64,000 nucleotides of DNA, taken from Limnomonas spitsbergensis (lineage: Eukaryota; Chlorophyta; Chlorophyceae; Chlamydomonadales). Each line of letters starts with the position of its first letter. The stretch's first letter is position 1. A program made the translations under genes and the position numbers. The stretch is from the NCBI GenBank assembly GCA_037349105.1, contig JAYJMM010000036.1, positions 4,686,001 to 4,750,000 of the forward strand, written 5' to 3'. A model generated the notes under the pieces. It was not told the DNA's origin and did no database searches. It saw only the letters and a list, made by a program, of their open reading frames with translations. Positions 14,701 through 26,700 of the stretch are shown here, piece by piece.

Positions 14701-17700
14701 GCCTCACACCTGCCTGACACCTGCCTCACACCTGCCCCTCACACCTGCCACAACGAAGAGTACTGGCAGGTGAGGCAAACCCTCCACCCTGCGAGGAGTC
14801 AGCTGGCCTATGGACGGCACCTCGGATCTGTAACCTAGCGAGCAAGGGAGGCAGATTGGGGACAAAACCAGGGTGGGACCAGGGGGGGTGATGGAATCAG
14901 GGTGACAATGGAACCAGGGGGAGGGGGGGGGGGGGGGCAATGGAACAGATCAGGGGCCACACAAGGGTGGAAGCAGGGGTGGGGGAGGATGGGGGGGGGG
15001 GGGGGCTAGGGGGGGATGGAACTAATGCAACAGATCAAGGGCCGAACAAGGGCAAAACGAGGGGGGGGGGAAGGAGAGGGTGGGGAAGGCTATGCAACAG
15101 ATCAGGGGCCACACAAGGGTGAAAGCAGGGGTGGGGAAGGAGGTGGGGGTGGACTAGGGGGGGATGGAAGTAATCAACAGATCAGGGGCACATTGGTTGA
15201 AGAGAAGGAAAGCAGCAAGCAATGTATGAATATGGCGTTCCCAACACATCCACACTCGAAATAAGGTCGAGCTTTTCGAACAGGAAGAGCAGAGGTTGCA
15301 TGATGTCCAGCTTTCTATACGTGCCAAGCAACTGCCCAAACGTGAAAAACTCTTAGGCAAACATTCAACAGTCGCAATCGATCGAGCAATGACACCAAAG
15401 CTGCTTCCAACCGAGCAAGTAACCGCCACAAACTACTGACCAACTCGAACCCAACCGCCAAAACCTACTGACGAACTCAAACCCAACTGCTGTAACCTAC
15501 TGACCAACTTGAACCCAACCGCCACAACTGACTGACCAACTCAAACCGGACTCCTGTAACATACTGACCACCTCGAACCCAACTGCTGCAACCTACTGAC
15601 CAACTCAAACCCTCCTGCTGCACCCTATTGACGAACTCGAACCCAACCGCTGCAACCTACCGAGCTGTCCTTGCCCTCCATCACCGAACGTTAAAACCTC
15701 GTTGTTTGACATGAGGACCAAAGAGTGGCGGAGGCCAGCACTGGCCTGCAAGAGTGGATGGCACATTTTCAGACCGCCTGGCCGACCTTGGCCGGCCAAA
15801 AGCATACCCTAGGCCGGCAAACAAAGGGCCATCTGGCTGTCCTCCATAACAAGCCTGGATGGCAGGGTTTGTCAATGCAGCAGGGATGAGAAACACGCTT
15901 GAATGGCAGTTGTGAATAATATGTGCCAACTGGCAAGCTAGCGGCACGCACACCTCTAAAAGAAACAGCATGCATGACATTCACAAAAACGATCTCACAC
16001 ACACAGACACACACACACACATACAACGTCCGCATCTACATACGTCAGGATTCAGATCCCTCCAACATACCAGGATTTGCACGTTCCTGTCTGGCCTTTT
16101 CGAATAAACGCCCCCGAATGGATTCACATATTACGGTACCACACGCCAGTACCGTACCACACGCCAGTACCGTACCACACGCCAGTACCGTACCATCCTC
16201 GATAATCACACACCCAAATCCTAACCAAGCATCGCCAGGCAATTCACACTTTCCAAATGCTTCCCCAATCCTCACAATTGGTTGCACACCTGCAGCACGC
16301 GTTTCTCCTGCAGCGCCTGCACCTTGCCAGGCCGGCTGGTGTTGCCCGAGCCGCCGTTGCCGCACTGCCCGCAGGCCCCCCTGCCCCAACTGAACAGCGC
16401 TCCCTGCGCACAGACTGCCAGGGTGTGGTCGCCGCCGCAAGCCACCTACCGCAAATTCAAATTCAAATTCAAATTCAAATCCAGCATGAAATAAACAATT
16501 GGTGTCAGCATGACTTCATGTTGTCCGTCAAGCAAGATCAAGACACCCGATTTGCTGCATACCCCGTGCAGCCCCCCTAAACCCCAGGCACGTCATCCCT
16601 CGCCCCTTAACATTGTCTCCAGCCAAGGGTTGGCCAATATCCCTCTACCCTACAAGCGCCTCAATACCCTGAATTCACCCTGACCCCCGGGTCTCAGACA
16701 GCTACCCTGCACTAAGGTCGCCTACATGCACCACCCTGGTTCCGATTAGGGCTTAGACTGGCTCCAGAACTAGCTGCACCCCGAACCCCTTATTGGCTCC
16801 TGTTTGCCTACCTGCATCCCCCTGGAATCATCCAGGGCTTTGCCCAGCTCCGGAGCCAGCCTTCACCTTGCATCCTGGGTTTACCTAAACTCGGTTTGCC
16901 TACCTGCACCCCCCTGGTTCCAGCCAGGGCTTTGCCCAGCTCCAGAGCCAGCCTTACCCTTGCCTCTGAACCCTGGTTTCCTCGTACATCACCCTGGCTC
17001 CGTTAAGGGCCTTAACCGGCTCCGTAGCCAGATGTACTCCTGAACCCTGATTTGCTCCTAGAACCTGGTCGCCTAACTGTACCACCCTGGTTCCGTCAAG
17101 GGCTTTGACTGGCTCCGAAATCAGCCTTACCCCTGAACCCTGGTTTTACCTACAAATGCATGAACCCTAGTTAAGTACCTGCACCACTCTGGTTCTGTCA
17201 AGGGCTTTGACTGACTCCAGAACCAGCCTTCCCCTTAACCCCTGTTTCACCCATATTCCATTCACCCTGGTTTCGTACCGTACCTGTACCACCCTGGTTC
17301 CATCGAGGGCTTTGACTGGCTCCGGAGCCAGCTGCGTCTTGAAGTCCCCGTGGCCCAGTTGCCCGTACTTGCCCCTTCCCCACGTGAAGAGGCGGCCATC
17401 CAGTGAGAGGGCGCTGCTGTGGTTGTCTCCACAAGATACCTGGGGAGGGGTGATGACACGATGGCACAAGTGAATAAGTAAGAACTACGTGTGGTTTCCA
17501 ATCCTTCGTGATGTTTAACGGATACGTAGGTATGGGCGATTGACCTTCCCGTACAGGATACACGCGATGCGGCACAGGTGAATCATATCCCGATCCTGGC
17601 CTCATGTGAAGAGGCGGCCATGCAGTTGAGGGGCGCTACTGTGGTTATCTCTACACGGCATGTGGCCGCAGTGAAGGATGAAAGGAAATGTGTACGTTAC

Positions 17701-20700
17701 CGGTACCTGTGAATTGACCTGTGCCAGAGGTAAGGGTATACGGCGTATCCCTCTCTCACAATGATGACTTGTCGTGGCTTAGTTTGTTGTTTCTTACCCC
17801 TTCAAACATTTACCTGCCCCCCCTCCCTCATTGTGACGATCCCCAATGCCCATGTAGGTTTTATCGTGTCCCTCTTTCTCGCCGTAAAAATTGCAAGCAA
17901 CCCATTTCGTTTTCAACCCCTCTCCTCTTACCCCTTCCCCCTCCATCACCATCACGATCCAAAATATCCCATTTGGTTTAAACCCTTTTCTCCTTTTACC
18001 CCTCCCCCCTCTCGTACCATCACAATCCCGAACAGCCCCCAATTATGTTTTGACCCCATCTCTCCTTTTACCCCCCCCCCCTCTCTTACCATCACGATCC
18101 CCACAGCCCACAGCTGCTTCACCAGGTGCGGCGTGTCCCGATTGTCCTCATCACCATGGCCTAGGGCTCCAAAGTTACCCTTCATGGAACAACAGCAGCA
18201 ACAGCATCAGCATCATCAACGTCAACAGCAACATTACTAAGAACTGAAATCATGGTGACAGCATCAGAAGCTGCAACAAAAGCATCAGCAGCTCCAGCAG
18301 TCATAAATCTCATAATATGAATAGAAATGACGAAAGGCAACAAAAACAACAACAGCACCAGTGGCAACAGCAAAAGAGTAGCAGCAGCAGCAGCAGCAGC
18401 AGTAACGCCAATAGCAGTAGTAGCATCAGCAACAAAGCAGTTACATCAGCAGTACCAGCAACAACAGCAACAGCGTCAACAGCAGTAGCAGCAACGCCAG
18501 CAACAGCAGCATCAGGAACAGCAACAACATCGACAGCAAGAGCAACAACATCAACAACAGCAGTACCAACAACAACAACGCCAGCAACAGCAGCAGCCAT
18601 AGCAGCAGAAGCAGCAGCAAAGAAGCAACGTCAGCAGCAGTAGTAGCAGCAGCAGCAAAACCAGCACAGCAGCAACAGCAGGAACAGCAAAAAAACATCA
18701 GCAGCAAAAACAACAACATCAACACCAGTAGTAGCAGCAGCAACAACGTCATAAACAGCAGTAACAGCAGCAGCAGCAGCAGGAGAAGAAGAAAAACATT
18801 GACAGCAGAAGAAACTGCAGAAAGAAACTGCAGAAAGAAACTGCAGAAACAAACTGCAGAAACAAACTGCAGAAAAAAACTGCAGAAAGAAACTGCAGAA
18901 AGAAACTGCAGAAAGAAACTGCAGAAAGAAACCGCAGAAAGAAACCGCAGAAAGAAACCGCAGAAAACTGCATAAAGAAACCGCATAAAGAAACCGCAGA
19001 AAGAAACTGCAGAAAGAAACTGCAGAAAGAAACTGCAGAAAGAAACTGCAGAAAGAAACTTCAGAAAGAAACCGCAGAAAGAAACTGCAGAAAGAAACTG
19101 CAGTAAGAAACTGCAGAAAGAAACTGCAGAGAGAAACTGCTGAAAGAAACTGCAGAAAGAGGAAAGGGGAAGGGGATGTTTGAGGGAGGAAGGAGGACAG
19201 GATGTGCAAACAAAGGTAGGCCTAGTACTCTAGTAGGGTTACTTACATTTAAGGGTTTAAAACATTTCCAGGGTGTTGAAACCACGGCACTTGGTCAGTC
19301 AGAATAGGTTTCCATAAAACTCCAGGCACCCATCATTGCCTAAGCATTGCTTCAGCTATACATCAGCTACATCTGAAAGATTTTAGCACTCAGGCTCCAG
19401 GCACCCGTCTCAGGTGTTGTAAACACACTTCAGCTATACTTCAGCTACATCACGGCCTGTATGATTAAGCTACAATTCAGTCACATCATAACGTACAGCC
19501 GTGTTGGCCGAGTGCAGCTGGCCTTAACGCTTAGGACAAGGTTTGATCCCCGTCGGCCCAGTGGCGGCACGGCGGACCCCCACCGTGATATGGCGCAAAC
19601 TAAACACTAGATAGTACCTGCCTGCCTGCCTGCACAAAGATATTACAGCCGCTGACCTTAGAGCTGAGAATGCCACATGCCCCACCCACCCACCTCCACC
19701 CACCCACACTCCACACCACAAACCCACACGACACTCAGACACGCACCTGTCCAAATGTATAGAGGGTGCCGTTGGAGGTCAGCACAGCGTTGTGGCAGGA
19801 CCCAGAGGAGGACCTGCAACACGCATGAGGTGGACAATGTGTTCTACGCTTATATGAGGGAACGGGAAAAAAGGGTCGAGACCATCCCATGGGAGGTATC
19901 CCTAACCCTAACCCTTTACCCGAAACCCTAAACTAGGGTTCAAGGCTAGTCCATGGATGCATGGTTAAGGGTTCAATCTGGGATACAGCAATATAGGTCT
20001 TAGGGATATAGACCAGGTGTTCATGGTTGATGGTAAGGGGTGTATACCGTAATAAGGGGCATGGATAAGGCACATTCCATAGGTGCATGGTTAAGGGTTC
20101 AATCTGGGATACAGCCATGTAGGTCTTAGGGATATAGACCAGGTGTTCATGGTTGATGGTAAGGGGTGTATACCGTAATAAGGGGCATGGATAAGGCACA
20201 TTCCATAGGTGCATGGTTAAGGGTTCAATCTGGGATACAGCCATATAGGTCTTAGGGATATAGACCAGGTGTTCAGATTTAAGGAGTAGTCCAGGGGTTG
20301 AGGGTTTGGGGTTGGGTCATGGGTAACGAGTTTGGTTATTCAGGAGAGAACTAGGCTTCTGGATAAGCCTGCGTCTTCAGTGATATTAGGGTTTAGGGTT
20401 CAGGGTTTAGAGGGTTTAGGGTTTAGAGGGTTTAGGGTTGAGAGAACTGTGACAGAGACTCGAGAGTAACGCAGGAGGGTATTTGACGCAGCATGTCAGT
20501 AATCATCGGACTGAAGAGCCGTTAAGTTATGTTGACACTGCAATGCGGCCGACCATCGCGGCCATCAATGGCCCAATCCTGTACCGTGTGGGTCTAGATC
20601 ACCCCAAGATCTGTATCTAGATCACCCCAACCCTGTACTGTGTGGGTCTAGATGACCCTAAGCCTTCAAGCAAGTTCAGCGTGACATGTTCAAGAGTGAT

Positions 20701-23700
20701 AACTTGTTGTTACAAAGTTGACGCATCCACCCACAGCCGTTTTCGAAAGGGCCAGGCAGGCAGAGCGAACCGGGAGGAGAGGTGGAGGAATAAGTCAGAG
20801 GCACACATCCTAGGGTTTAGGGCATAGGTTTGCATGTGAAGAGTGGTGTGTGTCAGGGGATGGATGTCTCACCTGCCAAGCCGCAGATCCTAGATCGCAG
20901 GGTCTATGATGGTCGGCACCCGTATATACGGTATATACGGTATATACGGTATATACGCGTATATTTGAATTCGATATACGGGGACAGCCAGCCCTGATGA
21001 TGGGAGGTAAAGGGTGATGTAGGGTCGATCCCTCACCTGGCAAGCCGTACATCCTAGATCTCAGGGTCTATGATGGGAGATGAAGGGTGATGTAGGGTCG
21101 ATCCCTCACCTGGCAAACCGCACGTCCTTCATCCCTTTGACCAAGCGAGGGTGCGGCTGCATTAGGCCTTCACTCCCTTGGCCGATTTGGCCAAACTCCG
21201 AAGCACCCCAAGAGGCCATCTGGCCCTAAGGGGCGGGGAGGGGGTCAGGTGGCATAAGCTTGAGGGTTTGAGGATCGTGTTCCATCTGGCCCTCACTACC
21301 TTGGCCGATCTGGCCAAACTCGGTGGTGCCCCAAGAGGCCATCTGGCCCTAAGGGGGGGGGGTCATGAGGTTAAGGGTTTGGGGATCATGTTTATCAGGT
21401 CCTCACTACCTTGGTCGATCTGGCCGAACTCAAAGGTGACCTAAGAGGCCATCTGGCCCTAAGGGGGGGGGTCATGAGGTTTAGGGTTTGGGGATCATGT
21501 TTATCAGGTCCTCACTACCTTGGTCGATCTGGCCGAACTCAAAGGTGACCTAAGAGGCCATCTGGCCCTAAGGGTTTGGGGATCATGTTTATCAGGTCCA
21601 CCACTGCCTGACCGAGGGTGTCTCAGCTGTCACTCAGCCTACGAACAGCAGGGTCCGGTGCAGCAAGCACCCTGCTGCTTAAGCCACCGGCCGTGCGCCA
21701 GTGTCAAGGTTTGGTCCTAATCGGCCCAGCGGTGGCCACCGGGCGACTCACCCAAGGAGGTTCAGGCAGGCACTAGAATAAACACTTAAACCTAAACCCT
21801 TGCACCCCGACCACCACCTGCCCCATGAGCGTGATGGTCGGGGTGCAAGGGTTTAGAATACCGTAGACGTTGTTTGCCTCCGGAAGAAATCAATGTATTT
21901 TCACTGTCGCGCCTTATAAAAACCCCAACTTCGGCGGATAACGCCACTTTTGGGACGTCAAAAAAGGTCTCCAGTGAAGCGCGCTTTGGCTAAATCTAGA
22001 CTTCTTTCTCGTTCGCGGAGGAGAAACAAGTCTACGGTAGGTCACCAACATATGAGCTTCCCACCCACATTACCCCCTAGACCGCAACCCTGAGCCCCGA
22101 TCCCCACACGCACCATCAGCTGATGATTAAAGTGGGGCCCTAAACAAAATTCTGCTTCACCCCAAGCCTCTCCACTACCTCGACCCTGCCACCCCCACCT
22201 GCTCTGTTAACGTGATCAAGCCAAAAGCGAACCCCAGTCGAACAAGTGTCACTCCCTTCGTCCTGCCCCCACCGCATCTAACCTCCCTCCCTCTCCCTCT
22301 CCCTCTCCCTCCCTCCCTCTCCCGCCCTCCCTCTCCCGCCCTCCCTCTCCCTCCCTCCCTCTCCCTCCCTCCCTCTCCCGCCCTCCCTCTCCCGCCCTCC
22401 CTCTCCCGCCCTCCCTCTCCCGCCCTCCCTCCCCCCCCCCTCCCTCTCCCTCCCTCGCTCCCCCGCCCTCCCTCTCCCGCCCTCCCTCTCCATCCCTCCC
22501 TCTCCCGCCCTCCCTCTCCCTCCCTCTCCTGCCCTCCCCCTACCACCCTCCCCCTACCGCCCTCCCCCTCCCGCCACCTCAGCAACAACCCAATGCCTCC
22601 CCAAGCCACCTCTATTTGCCCCAAAACCTCAGCCATGACCCAATGCCACCCCCAGCCACATCCAATTACCCTGAAACCTCAGCCATGACTCAATGCCTCC
22701 CCCAGCCACCTCCATTTGCCCCAAAACCTCAGCCACAACCCAATGCCACTCCCAGCCACCTCCATTTGCCCTGAACCCTCAGCCCCACCTGTTCCGTCAA
22801 GGCGATCATGTGACTCTGGCCGACCGATGCGTGTTGCACCTTGTATAGATCTAGTGCATTGATCCTCAGAGGTTCAAGTGAGCACTGTGAGGGAGGTAGT
22901 GGTGGATCTGTGTGTGGTGGGGGGAGGGGGCACATGGTTCAGGTATTCAGATGTTCAGGACACGGATCTTTCCGACCGATGCGTGTTGCACCTTGTATAG
23001 GTTGAGTGCATTGATCCTCAGAGGTTCAAATGAACACTGAGGGTGGTAGCGGGGGATCTGTGGGGGGGGTCGGGGTTAACATGGTGCAGGTACTCAGGTA
23101 TTCAGGTGTTAAGGTTCCAGGAATTGCCAACAGGTGCGTGTTGTACCTTTGGTAATGCATTGATCCTCACAGGATCAAAAGAACAAAGGACGCAGAGGTG
23201 GTAGCCGTGGATTCGGGGGGAAGGGGGAAGATGCCTAATTTTCAGGAATCAGGCGTCAGGTTTCGAAAAGGCGGCTGAAGGAACGCCGTGGCAATGGCAC
23301 TGCGGGATCTGGGCCGTGGGCAGTTGAGGATCTGTACCGTGGGCAGTTGGGGATATGGGCCGTGAGCAGTTAGGGATCTGGGCTATGGGGTGTTGGGGAT
23401 CTGGGAGAGGATGGGATATGTTATGCAAGTGGAACATATGATGAGTTACACCTAGTGCGGGCAAACCACACTGGTCCTCAAAGGCTCTACAACGTGAGGA
23501 AGGCAGAGGGGACCTGGGAGAAGAGGAGGGGGGGAGGATCATACTTTGTGTTGAAGAGGCAACAGAAGGAACACCGTGCGGCTGATAAGGGTTTAGGGTT
23601 AAGGGTCGAGGGTTTAGGCTTTAAGGTTTGGGTATAGGGTGAAGGGTTTAGAGTTTAAACCCTAACCTACAAGGCACACTGTGAGGCTGGTCAGGGTTTA

Positions 23701-26700
23701 GGGTTAAGGGATCATGGCTTAAACCTATCACCTTAACTAGAAGGAACACCGTGAAGCTGGCAACAGAGTATCCAGGAGAGTTGGCGGGGGGGGTCAGGTC
23801 ATGATACTACGTGTGCTGCCCCTATACAGGTTTAAATTACACTGTACAACCAGGGTGTTCTCAGGGGCTGAAAATAACGGCGAGTAGGAAGCAGCCGAGG
23901 ATTTGTGAGGGGGGAGTGGGGTGTCAGGGAGTGGGGTGTGAGGGAGTGGGGTGTGAGGGAGTGGGGTATCAGGTTTTCAGATGCGCTTTTTCCTTGCATA
24001 AGTCTTAATTATTCCTCCTCAAAGGCTTCACCAAACAAAGTGGAAGAGGGATCTAGGGTTATGAGGTAGGGATGAGGGTTCAGAATTTCCAGGTTCCAAT
24101 TAGATTTTCAAGTTCCTGGCTTCAAAAGTCGAGATTTTCGACATTTATGTCTAGACAACCCAATATTTGACGATACATCCCCAAAAATGTCGAGGTATGG
24201 CGACGAGGTCGACCGAGATACGCCTACAAGGGGTGCTAATCTACGACCGACGGGGACGTACCGATAATGACGAATCCCAGCAGCAAGTGGCAGCATTAAA
24301 TCTCTCACAGGTCGTAGAGCCTTTCCAAAATCCTAAAAAGCCTTGGGGCATGTCCTATCATCCTGTACTGAGGCGTTAAAGCAGGAACAGGTCCGGTCAT
24401 GGCACGCACACAAGCAGCTCCAGACGCCAGTCGTCCCTAAACCCTAACCCCAACCCTTAACCCTAAACTAGGGCTTGAGAGGGTAGGGGGTCAATTTATA
24501 TCCCCGGCTGCGACCCGCACCGTTGCGCCCTCTTGCAGCTTCTTGTTTAGGGCTTGTAAAGGTGTATGACATTTTCATTCCAGACGTGCCCCGCACCTGC
24601 ACCCCCTCCCGACTGCTAGCTAAGGCTCAAGTGTTTATTATGCTGGGTTTAAACTTTCAGACACTTCTTCCCGTCACGTCACGTTGGACCACACACCTGC
24701 ACCACCTTCCGGAAGCGGTGCCTGCTTCAGCTTGATACCCAGCTGGCCTTCGTCATGAGCGCCACAGCTGTACGCCTCGCCATCCTCTGTTCATCACGCA
24801 AATGGATCAAGGGTTCGGGTCACAGGGCTGCCCTAGGTTTTGGCAGAGGCTCCCAGGCTTAACACCTCACCATCCTCTGCTCATCACACAAAGAGATTAA
24901 GGGTTGGGGTTACAGGTCCAAACTAGGTTGTATCATTTGCGCCACAGCTATACGCCGCTCCATCCTCTGGCCATCACCCAAACGGATCACAGGTTTAGGG
25001 TACAGGGCTGCCCTAGGTTTTGGCAGTGGCTCCTGGGCAATACGCCTCTCCAGCCTCTGCTCGTCACACAAATGGAGCAAGCCAGGCAAGAATAAGGGCA
25101 CATAACATGAGGGTGTGTGACAGAGATGGGCACGAGTGATGCCACACAAAGGGAACAGGCACCAGAAGTTGAGACGTCATTTGGTATCACTCAAATTGAA
25201 GGGACGAGTGTCAAGAGGTGGGACAGGATGACGACACGGGGGGGACAAGCAGCCGAGTTGAGGCATCAAGAATGCAACACCACACGAGCATGTGCCTTTG
25301 GCTAGAAGAAAATGGAAACATGGAGAGAAAAAATGACTAAAACGGATAAACGAACAAGGTACTTCCGGTGTGGGAATCGCTCCGCTCTGGAAGGGTGGTA
25401 CACGTTCCCAGCCCTGATCCGCTTAATCCAAGTCGCGACATGGTTAGTGAGAACCTGCATCTGAGCTTTAAACCCTCATGCATGCAGGGTCCCAGAAAAC
25501 ACAGGTGGGGTTATGGGAAAGATGGCTGCGGTGTTTAATTTGTGAGGGTTCCTACCACGTAATCTCCTTTGCTCTCAAAACCTCACCTGTTAGGGACATT
25601 CAGCTTGGCGCTACTGGGGGGAGGGATACACTCTCCCGCCCTGACCAAGGTCAAGGGCACGTTAATCCTAAAACCCACCCATAAGGAAACCGATAGTTCG
25701 AGCACGCCTAGGTGGCTTTGTAGATAAAGTATAACAAACACAGCTCGCCAGAATGCCAGGATGGTGCAGCTTCGAAAAATAACTAGGTGGCCATACAATC
25801 GGTGCATACCACACTGCTGATGGTACGTGCCTCAGCAACACTTCAGGCACAATACGGCCTACGGCGAGGGGGGCATGGCACAGCATACCATGCAGATGCA
25901 GAAAGTCGGTCAAGGTTTGGTCCTTGTTCCCCCCCCACAAGGTGTGACTGTTTGCACAAAAATAAACAATCATATACTGGTAGCTGTGTGGCAGCTGTAC
26001 TGACTGATTAAGCCTCTATAGAGGGTAGCAACCTAAGCCCTAAGCCATGTTGCCTTATCAAGCCCGTAGACCTAAGCCCTAAGCCCTAAGCCCTAAGCCC
26101 TGACCCCTTATCAAGGTCCCCAATCCCCACCTGTCAAAAACACTGAGTTGACCGTGTTGGCTGCCGCGTGGACGATATCTTTTCCACTCAATGCCTCGAT
26201 CTGGAGCACACAGGCCCCGGTGTATATCAGGAAAATAGCAAAACAAGGTAATGAAAACAAGGCCACACTTTTTCTACCACACAAGGCAATGAAACACTGT
26301 TTGCCACCACAAAGATTGTTATGATGGTAACGGCACGGACGCTGCCTAGGCCCATGCCGCGCTCCATCCTTATGCCTCACACCCCTGCAGGGCGTAGTCT
26401 TATTTCTTCGATCTTCTTTCACCACATAGACCATGTGCTTTTCACCCAGGGCATCAATCTGGTATAAACAGGATTGGGTGGGCCACAGATCTAGGTTGGA
26501 GACATTCACGGATCCCAAGTGTCAATGGTCTCCAATCCCAGATCTGGACCTTCACACATATCGGATTCAAATGTCCACAAATCCCAGACTTGAAATGTCC
26601 ACAGATCCCACATTTGAAAAGCACACAGATCCCGGATGCCAGGTGTCCAAGATCCGCGTCTCGTCATCAAAACAAGACAAAACAAATTGAAGGCCACACT

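Noticed and set aside
18317..19209. Poly-Gln/Ala (plus) and Leu/Phe/Ser-rich (minus) open frames
   Set aside because: Translations of CAG triplets and the 13-bp repeat inside an RCC1 intron.
22175..22688. Pro/Leu/Ser-rich and Arg/Gly/Glu-rich frames of 150-160 residues
   Set aside because: Polypyrimidine tract. No start context or domain.
23245..23780. RCC1 exon suggested by FTVFLL on the minus strand
   Set aside because: Four diverged copies exist, none with a phase-compatible pair of splice sites, and the seven blades are complete without it.
24500..24545. Extra RCC1 exon ([10 protein letters not shown] on the minus strand)
   Set aside because: Exons 4 and 5 already join in phase to give a normal blade length. 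This segment is another decayed copy of the exon 4 end and donor.
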